64,000 nt of DNA from JAOAFZ01 sp964412815 (GCA_964412815.1 CAYPQF010000042.1:16204-80203), one strand, 5' to 3'. Shown: positions 51,959 through 61,390, counted from the stretch's first letter. The notes: generated by a model from the letters alone, not told the origin. Numbers and translations are program-made.

Positions 51959-54092
51959 AGCCAACAATTATAGCACCTAACAATACGGCAGCTACACCCA
52001 TCACCACATAGCCGTTGTTGGGTAATTGAAAGTTCCGGATTGTTTCGGTGACATTCCCCAGCACATCTTCTTCCAGCTCGCCTTCGTCTGTCGCGTCATC
52101 TTCAGCCCCCTGCACCTGTCCTTCATCGGTTGCTTCGGGAGATGTAGTTGGACGAGCCTGCGCGCCAGCTACCTGTCCTCCAGTAGTGCCTGTTCCTCCA
52201 GCGCCCGCGGCAGCTCCCGTACCACCAGTTGCTCCGGTGGTGCCGGCGGTCACAACGACTTCGCGGTCTGCAACGATACCCGAACCATTATCAAACTGAT
52301 CGAATGCCCGAACTGCATAGTAATATGTTCTATCACAGTTAGGAGGAGTATCAAAGATGGCAAAGTCCTGATTAGAACCTGCTGCCTGTTGTTTCACCCG
52401 CGTATCTGAGTTTGCCGTAAAGGTACGACTGCTCGAACGATAGACTTCTACTCTGTTGGTTCGTCCACTGTCATTGGCTGTTTTAAACTTAATCTGATAC
52501 TGACAGCCTCCTACTTTTTGTTTGCTATAAGCAGTTGGTGTTCCTGGTCCTGGAACATTACTATACTCCACGACAACAATCTCACTAAAATCGGTTTCTG
52601 CCCCTGCAACTGCCTGAACCATAAACTGATAGGTGCCACTCCCGGACATAGTGGAAGAATTGACCAGACAGCTATCGGAATTGCCACCCGGCCGGATCGC
52701 ATAGGATGAGTTAAACGGCACAAACTCTCCTGATCCTGGTTTTTTTACCAGACAAGTAGCCGTGATTGGACGACCAAGACGGTCAAGCACCACAAAGGTG
52801 ATAGGGAAATCATTTTGATTGGTGGGAGACTTCGGTCGTTCAATTCTGACTGAGAGATCGGCGGCTACCGCTGATCGCGGCAGTATCAACGGCACGATAA
52901 GCAGCCACAGACCTACCAGCCATATCATCAACGTCTTTCTCGAAACTCTTTCTGCCAGGAGGAGCAGATGTTTACGCATCAGAATTGCGGTACCCATTAC
53001 CAGTATCAGAATTGCACCAAGTGCAGAGTCCGTATCAATGCCTGTCTTTGGTAATTTTCTTCCGGTTGCTGTCGACGCACCCAGCACATCGCCATTTTCG
53101 TTTTCTGTTCTCTGAACTACCCGTACCGTCTGTCCGGCAATCCGCTCGGTGACCGAAACTTCCGATCCGACAAATGGATCCGGGTTGTTAATGGTCTGAT
53201 TACCAATTACTTCAGTACCATTTTGAGTTTGCGCGCTGGCAACAGCCAGATCGCGATACACCCCTTCATCCTGTCCGGAAGAAATCTTTGCAATATACTT
53301 AAGCGTGATTACTTCGTTAGGCTGTACAGATCCGATCTGCCAGACGCCCGGTGATGAATACTTTGGTTCTTTTACTATATTCTGTTTTTTGAGGTCTCCC
53401 CGGATAGTTGAACTGGCTTCCCACGATCCATTCCGGTACTGAAACCCTTCCGGTGGTAAATCCACCACTTCTACATTGGTTAACGGAGAGTCACCAATGG
53501 TAACCTTCAAGGTGTATTGCACGGTATTGCCCGGTTGTCTGGTTCCACCACCTACGTTATTTGCTTTTGTTACCCGGAGCAACCCCAGCTCTTCCGGCAC
53601 TACATCTTCGGTATTAAAGGAAAAGACCAGATCGAATGAGGTTTCCACTCCCTGAAACTCGTTGCCGACATCCGGCAGTGTGACAGTCATCGTAAAATCG
53701 TCCTGCGTGCCGTTATTAAAGGCTCCCAGATTCAGCGACGCAAGCTGATAAAAATCGCGCACCGTACCATCAAAAACCATCACTCCGTCGCTGACACGGG
53801 TAATCTGTAGTTGCAATGCGGTATCCAGATCTCCGGTCTGCGCTGTGTTTTCTGCGGTTGCGGTCACCAGTTGCTGTTCACCAGTGTTATTGATAATACG
53901 CACTGTTTTTGTGACAGTCTTTTCCGGATACCAGATATCGGAGGCCGGAAAGAGCGGATCAGTAGTATCCGTATCACAGACACCGGGTGCGTTACAGGTG
54001 ACGGTAAGCTCCTGAGCTGCGACCGGTCCGGCCGCAATCAGCATGACTCCGGCCATTAGGAATGTAAATAGTAATTTTGTATGATTCTTCAT
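51921..54092 (-). CDS. Surface protein with internal LPKTG sorting signal and second secreted half
   Basis: 723 residues. Signal peptide (about 1-26), beta-rich domains including a DUF11-like repeat (about 170-275), then LPKTG (347-351), a membrane segment (356-372) and basic residues, a complete sorting signal. It continues: MIWLVGLWLLIVPLILPRSA (389-408) is a second signal-like segment with a cleavage site at SAVA|AD, followed by Ig/FN3-like domains, a Gly/Thr/Ala linker and a C-terminal LPNNG (690-694)-membrane-basic tail. It looks like two sortase substrates joined in one frame. Confidence 0.75.
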   Translation of the reverse strand: MKNHTKLLFTFLMAGVMLIAAGPVAAQELTVTCNAPGVCDTDTTDPLFPASDIWYPEKTVTKTVRIINNTGEQQLVTATAENTAQTGDLDTALQLQITRVSDGVMVFDGTVRDFYQLASLNLGAFNNGTQDDFTMTVTLPDVGNEFQGVETSFDLVFSFNTEDVVPEELGLLRVTKANNVGGGTRQPGNTVQYTLKVTIGDSPLTNVEVVDLPPEGFQYRNGSWEASSTIRGDLKKQNIVKEPKYSSPGVWQIGSVQPNEVITLKYIAKISSGQDEGVYRDLAVASAQTQNGTEVIGNQTINNPDPFVGSEVSVTERIAGQTVRVVQRTENENGDVLGASTATGRKLPKTGIDTDSALGAILILVMGTAILMRKHLLLLAERVSRKTLMIWLVGLWLLIVPLILPRSAVAADLSVRIERPKSPTNQNDFPITFVVLDRLGRPITATCLVKKPGSGEFVPFNSSYAIRPGGNSDSCLVNSSTMSGSGTYQFMVQAVAGAETDFSEIVVVEYSNVPGPGTPTAYSKQKVGGCQYQIKFKTANDSGRTNRVEVYRSSSRTFTANSDTRVKQQAAGSNQDFAIFDTPPNCDRTYYYAVRAFDQFDNGSGIVADREVVVTAGTTGATGGTGAAAGAGGTGTTGGQVAGAQARPTTSPEATDEGQVQGAEDDATDEGELEEDVLGNVTETIRNFQLPNNGYVVMGVAAVLLGAIIVGYVYFAKKNSRKR

Positions 54093-54094
54093 AG

Positions 54095-55855
54095 TTAGAG
54101 CTGATCCTGAACGGTCACTTCGTTGCCTTCTTCGTCGGTCAGAATAACTTGTAACAGCAGATCAGTAATTGCTTCGTGCAGTACACAGGTACCACTCGAA
54201 CAGATACCCAGCACAATGCCATCTTTGGTAAAGGTGCTCTCGCCGTTCAGATCGGCAGTACCGGAAACCCCCTCTTCTGTCCCGTCATGTTTATACGTAA
54301 CCATATACTTGAGTGTCTTGAACGGAGAGATGCTTTTTACAATAAACGATACCGTCTTTGAGACGTCATTTAGAGTTACGATTGCCTCGGGAGCACCCGC
54401 GGATACTTCGTCTACCAGGGTATTGTATACATCAAACAGCTTAAGTGTGAAGCTTTCGGACGGAAGGTCGAAGTCCGGAATGGTTTTTGTTGGATCAAGT
54501 GGCAGTGTTTCTCCCTGTGCCGCAACACTCACGGTACCATTCGCCGGGATCGTAACTCCGGTAAACGAAACCGGCAGCGTTGCCTCTCCCGATGCAGTTT
54601 GCATCTTGATGGTCATTCCGGTCATGTCCAGTGCCTGCGCTGTTTTGTTTCGCAAGATAATATGATCGGTCTTATCAGCTGCAGACCCATTATACGCAAC
54701 TGTCTCAAACTCGATTTCATCAACGGAGTAGGCACGGCCAGGGTCTGTGGTAAACATGGCAACATTTGAGATCGCAGAACGGTTACCGGCAAAATCTGTA
54801 GAAAAGATCACCGCAAAATACATAGTATTGGGAGTCAGCCCGGTAACGGTGACCGACTGATCCGATCCTTCGACTCCTGGAGAACCGGTAAATGGAACGG
54901 TCATGGCGGAATCAAAGCCGCCACTGCTTGCAGGAACATAGAAAATCTCGTAGTTTTGTACTTTGTTATCCGGATTGTTGTCTCCCGGGGCTTTCCAACT
55001 CAGGTCCGCGGTATTAAAGCCCGTATCGGCAGCCAATGTTGTAATGGCATCGGGTGCTTCTGCATCGGTGGCAATTTCCACCTCACGAATACCACTTGAA
55101 TTTCCGGCACGGTCAAGAGAGCGATATTCAAGCGTTACCAATGCCCCTTCCGGCAAAGTAAAGGACGTGCCCGCCGTCCATGCTCCTCCATCAACGCGGT
55201 ATTCAGTCCGCTCAATACCGGAGCCTGGCATCGGATCGTTAGCAATCAACTGGTAGGTGGCGGTTTCAGGATTAAAGATGACAATCCGGTCAACGATACG
55301 GGTAAATGGACTGTCATTGACCATCAACGAGACAGTCGGAGCTGTCCGGTCAATTCTGACAACCTGAAATCCAGTACTGACCGTATTGCCAAACTGGTCG
55401 CGGACAAAGAGTTCCCAGGTATAAGTTCCTTCCGGTAGATTTTCAGAGGTAAAGCTATAGTAGTTACCCCAATCTGAACCATAGTTAATCAGAGGAATAG
55501 ACGCGGTTACCCGCTCACGTTCTCCTGCAGGTCTACGCTCGTCTTCTGGTGGCAATTCTTCATCTGAAGGTGATCGAAACCCGTCACCCCATACATCCAG
55601 TTTGTACTCCAACTGGGCAATACCACAGCTTGTCTCAGAAGGTTCCCAGGATACCGTAAGTGCATTCACATTGAGAGATGTTTCAGCTGGAAGAGAGATA
55701 TTGAGAGGCACAGAAGGTTCTTCCCAGCAGCCCATGCTAAAGGAACTGCCACCGGAAACATCAGGATCCCACACAGGATCAGCTGCCGTTCGGGACGGAT
55801 CTAAGATAACACTTACCGATATGAGCATAACCAGTGCGATCAACAGGTGTTTCAT
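54095..55855 (-). CDS. Secreted multi-domain surface protein (FN3/Ig and lamin-tail-like)
   Basis: 586 residues. Signal peptide (about 1-25). Several beta domains: an Ig-like repeat (about 165-260, DRTAPTVSLMVNDSPF), an FN3 domain (about 268-372, AITTLAADTGFNTADLSWKA ... TPNTMYFAVIFSTDFAGNRS), and a lamin-tail-like domain (about 375-490, DKTDHIILRNKTAQALDMTG). It follows the TasA-like gene and precedes the LPKTG protein by two bases, a probable surface operon. No anchor of its own. Confidence 0.75.
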   Translation of the reverse strand: MKHLLIALVMLISVSVILDPSRTAADPVWDPDVSGGSSFSMGCWEEPSVPLNISLPAETSLNVNALTVSWEPSETSCGIAQLEYKLDVWGDGFRSPSDEELPPEDERRPAGERERVTASIPLINYGSDWGNYYSFTSENLPEGTYTWELFVRDQFGNTVSTGFQVVRIDRTAPTVSLMVNDSPFTRIVDRIVIFNPETATYQLIANDPMPGSGIERTEYRVDGGAWTAGTSFTLPEGALVTLEYRSLDRAGNSSGIREVEIATDAEAPDAITTLAADTGFNTADLSWKAPGDNNPDNKVQNYEIFYVPASSGGFDSAMTVPFTGSPGVEGSDQSVTVTGLTPNTMYFAVIFSTDFAGNRSAISNVAMFTTDPGRAYSVDEIEFETVAYNGSAADKTDHIILRNKTAQALDMTGMTIKMQTASGEATLPVSFTGVTIPANGTVSVAAQGETLPLDPTKTIPDFDLPSESFTLKLFDVYNTLVDEVSAGAPEAIVTLNDVSKTVSFIVKSISPFKTLKYMVTYKHDGTEEGVSGTADLNGESTFTKDGIVLGICSSGTCVLHEAITDLLLQVILTDEEGNEVTVQDQL

Positions 55856-55866
55856 ATTGTTATTCC

Positions 55867-55893
55867 ACCGCTTTAAGCGAGGCTTAAAGCGGT
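55867..55893 (-). terminator. 12-bp hairpin between the TasA-like gene and the surface operon
   Basis: Perfect stem ACCGCTTTAAGC / GCTTAAAGCGGT with a GAG loop, ten bases past the TasA-like stop and twelve before the next start codon. No U-run, so it may be an attenuator or processing stem that favours the upstream gene. Confidence 0.6.
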
Positions 55894-55903
55894 ATAGATA
55901 ACA

Positions 55904-56578
55904 TTACGGGTTTGGACCTTGTGGAGCTCCTGATGTTGTACCTGTAATGGTAAAATCAACAGTCATAGAACTACCCTGGAATGTCGATGGAATGTTTGAA
56001 TCAACTTCAAACTTAAAGATAAAGCCACGAACTTCATTTTCTCCGTTAATACGGTTAATCTGACCTAGATCAGTGTAAGGAGTAGCCGCGAACCAGTTAC
56101 TCATGGTATACGCGCCACCGGCATAGACGCCATTTTCTTCGGATGGATCAACAATACCGTCGGAGTTCAGATCGTCCCAGCGGACAACAGTAACTTTAAT
56201 CCAGTCTGCCAGTCCGGCATCACCACTGGTCTGCTGCGCAATAGCGCCCAGAGTCAAATTGAGCGAGCCTTTGTTGGCAACCTTGATAGCAGATTGACCT
56301 GTCCAGCCCGGGTAGATATTATCAAACTGAACGCCGGGAACAGTATCTTCACAGACACCAGCACATTCTGCATCCGTTACGTAGAATCCGTTTCGTGCGG
56401 GAAAGTAGGTTCCGTAAGCGAGATCATTGAGAAGTTTAAGATCAGCGGTACCGGTTCCAAAGACGTTATTCGTATTTGAAGCATTATCGGTAAATGCTGC
56501 CTGAGTAGCACCCGAAATCAGTGCCGCCACTGCAATAATCATCACCATGCTTTTTCCTAATGAAAGAACATTTCTCAA
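55904..56578 (-). CDS. TasA/camelysin-like secreted protein with SipW-type signal
   Basis: 224 residues. Signal MRNVLSLGKSMVMIIAVAAL followed by ISGATQAAFTDNAS, the pattern of SipW-dependent substrates (TasA, camelysin). The mature part is a jelly-roll-like beta protein with two cysteines (C73, C77) and an acidic, EF-hand-like DDLNSDGIVDPSEEN. The start is TTG at 56578, supported by GAGGTGA seven bases upstream; the ATG at 56583 runs into TGA. TasA homologues form extracellular fibres. No SipW peptidase is in the window. Confidence 0.8.
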   Translation of the reverse strand: MRNVLSLGKSMVMIIAVAALISGATQAAFTDNASNTNNVFGTGTADLKLLNDLAYGTYFPARNGFYVTDAECAGVCEDTVPGVQFDNIYPGWTGQSAIKVANKGSLNLTLGAIAQQTSGDAGLADWIKVTVVRWDDLNSDGIVDPSEENGVYAGGAYTMSNWFAATPYTDLGQINRINGENEVRGFIFKFEVDSNIPSTFQGSSMTVDFTITGTTSGAPQGPNP

Positions 56579-56715
56579 TTCATGTCACCTCGCTTTCGTA
56601 TTAAATTGCTTAAAATTAAATCAGACCGATGTATCAGGAAAATATTACTTTAGTTATACCTAAATGTCAAACCTCCTGATACCTCTTCTTACGAATTCAT
56701 TATATAGGAAAAAAA

Positions 56716-58050
56716 TCAGTTTGTAAAGAGGGCAGGAACTCTTAATATTTCAGTTAAAGTTTGTTGCGTTGCAATAGTCCGTAGTTGTGGATTTAAAGCT
56801 ACTTTGAACGTAGTTGCCTCGTACCCGTTAAATGAGATATAGGTGCTCAAGGCCTTTGAGTAGCTCTGGAAGCCTTCTTTTTTTACGGTAAGGGTGAGAA
56901 AGTCCCGGGTTGTTCGCAGTTTATACATCCCGTTTGCATCGGTTCTGCTTTTAAGATACGCAGAGGTCGCAACTTCTGCATTGGCAACTGGTTTCCCGTT
57001 CTGGTCGATTACCTTTCCCGTTACCACAATAGGGCGATAATAGCGCTTAACAATTCTTCCGGCATGGCGCATGGTAAAACCTCCTGCCACTCCGTTGTAG
57101 AGTGTTGTGGGTCCGTCAAAGATAACCCAGTAATTTACCCCCTCCATTTTATCCTGAACCTTTAACAGCTCGTGGAAAATTTCTTTTATAAATACCGCCT
57201 GTTGATACTCGGTCATTGGACCGTTAATATCGAGGATCGGAGCACCAAACTCTCCCAGAAGAATCTTAATACCATACTTGGCATGAAGCCGTTCAATATC
57301 TTCGCGAAGCTTCACCGCGGTTTTTACGTAATGGTCTATCACGATTCTGTTGCCAATCTTCGCGTAGGTATCGGACGTAATATGCCAGGCTACATCTCCA
57401 TTGGTCGAGAAGTACCCACACTTCACTCCTGGTTTGCCAATGGCAGCCATTCCCTCGACACAGGTCTGTTGTGACTGTACCAGCCAGGCATTAAAGGCAG
57501 CCCCTCCATCTTTGGAAACACGAGGATCGCCAATCGCTCCGTTTTCAGGCTCGGGAGCAGGGGTAAAGATATCCCCTTCCTGAAACAGTTCCGGATGCTT
57601 CCGTATAAATTCAGCTGTTTTCAGGTGATGCTCGTCAGGATTGGTCATTTTGGGGTACCCGAACCAGCCTTCAAAACTTGACCAGTTTCCCCGGAACCAG
57701 ATTTTGAGATTATATTTCCGGGACTCATCAACCCATGCTTTCATAATGGGATAGAACTCTTCGTCATACGGAGTGGAGATTGAGATATGGGTAACATGCA
57801 TAGCCGCGACACGCTGCACTAAGGTGGGAATATCGATTTCATTATAGGGGTTCCGTGCACGGTCCCGGGAATATTTCATCGTATCCACTGACTGTATCTG
57901 GAAAAACCGTTCGTCTGGGGCGGGAAAATGATTTTTGTTCTGTACCGGCATCTCACTTACTTTTAATGTCGGCACAATGGTTTGTGCTGCACTTGTCTCA
58001 GGCAGTAAAAGGACTGTCAGAGCAAGAAATAAGAATAACAAATAGTGCAT
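56716..58050 (-). CDS. Secreted TIM-barrel glycosidase-like protein with regulatory-like beta domain
   Basis: 444 residues from the ATG at 58050, eight bases after TATTCT. Signal peptide, then a cellulase-like barrel: MHVTHISISTPYDEEFYPIM, RGNWSSFEGW, probable acid/base Glu in TPAPEPENGAIG, probable nucleophile Glu in ILLGEFGAPI. The C-terminal about 95 residues form a carboxypeptidase-regulatory-like domain (VTGKVIDQNGKPVANAEVAT). GH5-like in layout, but the exact family is not certain. Confidence 0.72.
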   Translation of the reverse strand: MHYLLFLFLALTVLLLPETSAAQTIVPTLKVSEMPVQNKNHFPAPDERFFQIQSVDTMKYSRDRARNPYNEIDIPTLVQRVAAMHVTHISISTPYDEEFYPIMKAWVDESRKYNLKIWFRGNWSSFEGWFGYPKMTNPDEHHLKTAEFIRKHPELFQEGDIFTPAPEPENGAIGDPRVSKDGGAAFNAWLVQSQQTCVEGMAAIGKPGVKCGYFSTNGDVAWHITSDTYAKIGNRIVIDHYVKTAVKLREDIERLHAKYGIKILLGEFGAPILDINGPMTEYQQAVFIKEIFHELLKVQDKMEGVNYWVIFDGPTTLYNGVAGGFTMRHAGRIVKRYYRPIVVTGKVIDQNGKPVANAEVATSAYLKSRTDANGMYKLRTTRDFLTLTVKKEGFQSYSKALSTYISFNGYEATTFKVALNPQLRTIATQQTLTEILRVPALFTN

Positions 58051-58098
58051 AAGTAAACAGAATATCAAAATTGAGAAAGAGGAGTGTAAGAAACTATA

Positions 58099-59670
58099 TC
58101 AATGTGATTCTTTCCGTTTATAAATCATCGTTACAGAGTCTTTATAGACCAGGTCAAACGTGTCATCCAGACGTTGTTTGTAAGACTTTTTTACATACAG
58201 ATTTTTATAGATCGTATCATTCTGACTTATTATGATGTATCGGGCATACTTTTCCGGATGTTTGAGCGTGGTTTCAAAATAGGGTTTGTTACCAATATAC
58301 ACGGCGTTCTGCATGGGAACGCCTGAGCGAATCACACTCATACTCCGGTTAAAGTCATCATAGACTACCAGCCCGCCATCATAATGTTCTGCCAGCCATG
58401 CATCTGATGCAGGATTTACCCGGGAAGATATCCCTCCCACTCCATCTCTATAGGTAATAATATCATTATTTTGAAGCATAAGGGCGTACACCAGAATTAC
58501 TACCGGCAGCAGAAGCCAGCCGATAAAGCGTGGAAGCGCGTCCACACCCATCGCAATTGTATACGCCAGTAGTGGAAAGGCATTCAGACCATACCTGATA
58601 TTAAACAGATTATTCCCGAACTCCTCCGGTGTAATACCCGGCACAAAAATAATGGTCTGACCCTTGTATAAGGCATAGAGAGAGAAGACAACCGGACTGG
58701 AAAACAGAACCACGGGAATATGGCGTGAGATGGGGTACCGTTTTACGATGGAACTCAGGATATATACTACTCCCGCAACCCCGGCAATAATCATCATCCA
58801 GTGACCCAGATTATGGTACACAGCGCCGTAAAAGTGATGTGCCGATTCCTGTATATTGTTGATAGTCAGCAGCTCTCCCCGCTTGAGAAATTCTTGCTGC
58901 TGTGCTTGAGCAGAGTACTCGCTCCGCTGGAAATAGAGCGGATCTCCAATCAGAATCCACCCCCATAATAACCACCCGATCGCTCCACTGTATGCAATAA
59001 ATCCATGGAAAAACAGAAGACCTTCGTATTTATGAAACTTTAGCAGACTTCTCTCTTTCAGAAAGATCCGTAACATGATTACCGCAGACTCAAATGCTGT
59101 TAAGAACCAGGCTTCGTAACGGGTCATTGTTGCAAGACATGCAAAAAACGACGCAAAGATCATATCCGGTACACTGAGGGAATTCCACCACCGTACCAGA
59201 AAATACACCGATCCGATCCCCAGGGATAAGAAGATTACTTCGTTCATGGGAATAGACTGAAAATACAGAATATTCGGATTCAGCAGCAAAACAGCACAGC
59301 CTACCACTACCGGGGCCAGCTTTTTTGTTTGTAAACTGAGTAGTTTATAAAACAGTACTCCCATCAACAGGTACATCGTCATCGAAGCAAACGCTCCGGC
59401 CAAACCATTCCGGAAAAAGGGTTCGTACCAGATAAACGGAATCATCAATATATGTTGAAACGGAAGCCAGACCGAGCCAAACTGCGCCAGGCCGGGAGTG
59501 ATACTGTGAATAACCCGTTTGGCTATATTCAGATGACTTTCAGCATCGTTATAGACAACCGTTGCTCCGTTGATGAACGTAATATAGGCTGCGATACCGC
59601 TGATTAAGAAGAGCAGCAGAAACAGAATGTGCGGAATGCGAATAGATTGAATCGACCGTAAAAATTTCAT
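58099..59670 (-). CDS. GT-C type membrane glycosyltransferase (ArnT/PMT-like)
   Basis: 523 residues, about eleven membrane segments. The first extracytoplasmic loop has NDAESHLNIAKRVIHSI, matching the acidic DxE-type motif of GT-C enzymes that use lipid-linked sugars; PNILYFQSIPMNEVIFLSLG follows. A C-terminal soluble part (about 405-520) resembles other GT39-like proteins. Likely glycosylates surface proteins or lipids next to this appendage locus. Confidence 0.8.
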   Translation of the reverse strand: MKFLRSIQSIRIPHILFLLLFLISGIAAYITFINGATVVYNDAESHLNIAKRVIHSITPGLAQFGSVWLPFQHILMIPFIWYEPFFRNGLAGAFASMTMYLLMGVLFYKLLSLQTKKLAPVVVGCAVLLLNPNILYFQSIPMNEVIFLSLGIGSVYFLVRWWNSLSVPDMIFASFFACLATMTRYEAWFLTAFESAVIMLRIFLKERSLLKFHKYEGLLFFHGFIAYSGAIGWLLWGWILIGDPLYFQRSEYSAQAQQQEFLKRGELLTINNIQESAHHFYGAVYHNLGHWMMIIAGVAGVVYILSSIVKRYPISRHIPVVLFSSPVVFSLYALYKGQTIIFVPGITPEEFGNNLFNIRYGLNAFPLLAYTIAMGVDALPRFIGWLLLPVVILVYALMLQNNDIITYRDGVGGISSRVNPASDAWLAEHYDGGLVVYDDFNRSMSVIRSGVPMQNAVYIGNKPYFETTLKHPEKYARYIIISQNDTIYKNLYVKKSYKQRLDDTFDLVYKDSVTMIYKRKESH

Positions 59671-59831
59671 CGAGCAGGCACCGGTAAGAGTTTGTAATTA
59701 GGCTTTCTTACATTATACGAGCCGTCACATTATAAACCAATACACGTTTAGATTGCTGTGATAATTCTTATAGGATTTTTATAGTATAATATAGTATTTT
59801 TGAAACGGTCAATCAATGACAGGAGCCGGCT

Positions 59832-60476
59832 ATGCTGGACTATCTGATTGGTTCCCTGTACGTTTTGTTTATCGGTCTGATCGTCGGAGACTTCGGCAAC
59901 GCGTCGTACTGGAGCGAGTTCAGTATCGCCAGAGCTGCTATCTGGAGGGAGTACAAACTCAAAGGTCCCGATTTTGATGAAAAGAAGCACCTCGCCTACG
60001 TGGCAATTCTGCGCCATCGCGGCGCCATCATGATCGGGATGAGCGTGACGCATATCATGCGTACCGCCGGCAGTGTCTGTACCATGATCCTCGCGTCGGT
60101 CCTGATTCTGATCCAGTTCGGCCCGTCGCCGCTGCATATGGGCATGATGCTCCACCAGGTGATCGCACTGCTGGTTGGTCAGCTCTACCTGAACGTGGTC
60201 AACGGCTACGTGGCAAAGAAGATGGAGGAGCAGGGCACGGACGTCATCGCCGAGTCGGCCGCCAATCTGCACCGGGAGCTGGGGAGGATCCCCACCATTG
60301 ACGAGATTATGGCGGAGACCATCGAGGTCTTCCGTGCCGATCTGGTGTGGGAGGTGGTTCAGGTAAGCAAGCCGTTCTACCTCCAGTGGCGCACCTTCTG
60401 GCTGATTCGCATGACGCGTGTCGTCTACCTGATCTACGTGGCCTGGTTGCTGTGGCCACTGGTTCGAAACGTATAG
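59832..60476 (+). CDS. Membrane protein, unknown (paralogue pair member 1)
   Basis: 214 residues, about four membrane segments (5-22, 70-95, 104-125, 190-210). It ends FWLIRMTRVVYLIYVAWLLW. Good AGGAG Shine-Dalgarno and a TATAAT box (59785-59790) with a leader of about 35 bases; G+C-rich class. Similar in layout and ending to 60541-61131, suggesting an old duplication. Function unknown. Confidence 0.65.
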   Translation: MLDYLIGSLYVLFIGLIVGDFGNASYWSEFSIARAAIWREYKLKGPDFDEKKHLAYVAILRHRGAIMIGMSVTHIMRTAGSVCTMILASVLILIQFGPSPLHMGMMLHQVIALLVGQLYLNVVNGYVAKKMEEQGTDVIAESAANLHRELGRIPTIDEIMAETIEVFRADLVWEVVQVSKPFYLQWRTFWLIRMTRVVYLIYVAWLLWPLVRNV

Positions 60477-60540
60477 CGTCCACACAACCGTGTGAGCTAT
60501 AATATCGGTTCGTGTCGCCCGACTACAATGGAGTACGCCT

Positions 60541-61131
60541 ATGGAAGGCCAGATTCAAGGTCCGATCCTGTACACCCTGATCGCCATCGCTGTGTTCGCG
60601 CTGCTTGATGTGACCCAGACGTTCCTGTTAAACGTCGATGATCTGGGGCACATGCTGGTCAGGAAGATTCAGGAGGACGAGCGGGAAGAGTTCGTTAACA
60701 CCCACCCCTGGGTGTTTATGTTCCTGTACATGTACGAGAAGCTCTACCTGATGGCGGGGGCCGCCATCATCATCGGCATCTCGACCACGGCCATCTTCCT
60801 GACGGAGGAGGATATCCGCTGGGTTTATGCGGGCTTCATCTTTCACCAGATCGGTGTGCTGGCCTGGGACAGATGGCTGGAAACGAAGCGCTGGGACAAC
60901 GCCAACAGCCTGATGGCGCAGATCACACCGCTGGCCACCCCGGAGGAGGAGCAGGACCCCGACCAGATACGCCGTGAGCTGATCCTGTCGGACATCACCA
61001 TCTCGATCGGTGAACGTGCCGCCTGCTGGCGGCCGATCCACGCACGATGGCCGTTCTGGCTGATCAAGCTGCCGCGGCTGGCCATCTGGGTCTACCTGGC
61101 CTTCGCGATACGGCCCTTCTTGATGGGCTGA
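60541..61131 (+). CDS. Membrane protein, unknown (paralogue pair member 2)
   Basis: 196 residues, about four membrane segments (8-28, 56-85, 94-112, 175-193). It ends FWLIKLPRLAIWVYLAFAIR, resembling the preceding gene. A GGAG Shine-Dalgarno and a TATAAT box about 40 bases upstream give it its own promoter. A strong terminator follows. No recognised domain. Confidence 0.65.
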   Translation: MEGQIQGPILYTLIAIAVFALLDVTQTFLLNVDDLGHMLVRKIQEDEREEFVNTHPWVFMFLYMYEKLYLMAGAAIIIGISTTAIFLTEEDIRWVYAGFIFHQIGVLAWDRWLETKRWDNANSLMAQITPLATPEEEQDPDQIRRELILSDITISIGERAACWRPIHARWPFWLIKLPRLAIWVYLAFAIRPFLMG

Positions 61132-61182
61132 GTCTGACCGAGCCGGAGCAACACACGGGAGCGATGCACCGTCGACACCCTG

Positions 61183-61213
61183 ATGCGGCAGCGGAATCTC
61201 TCCGCTGCCGCAT
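61183..61213 (+). terminator. Rho-independent terminator
   Basis: 13-bp perfect stem ATGCGGCAGCGGA / TCCGCTGCCGCAT, five-base loop, then GATCATTTTT within ten bases. The most typical intrinsic terminator of the window. Confidence 0.85.
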
Positions 61214-61261
61214 GATCATTTTTCCTCTTAGATTATTACCACTAATACTTTAAAAGGAGAC

Positions 61262-61309
61262 ATGATCTCCAACCACAGAACTTTGAAATCCAGAAGGAGA
61301 AGCCTATAG
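61262..61309 (+). CDS. Possible 15-residue leader peptide
   Basis: Reading frame MISNHRTLKSRRRSL, stop TAG at 61307. AAAAGGAG lies six bases upstream, one of the better Shine-Dalgarno sites here. It precedes the large TPM-like gene by 81 bases and is rich in Arg codons (AGA/AGG). It could be an attenuating leader or chance. Confidence 0.3.
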   Translation: MISNHRTLKSRRRSL

Positions 61310-61390
61310 CTTATCACTCCGACTCTATCGCACCCTGCATCGAGCAACGACCTGACTCTATCAAACAGCAGCACACGACGGGAGAATGCC

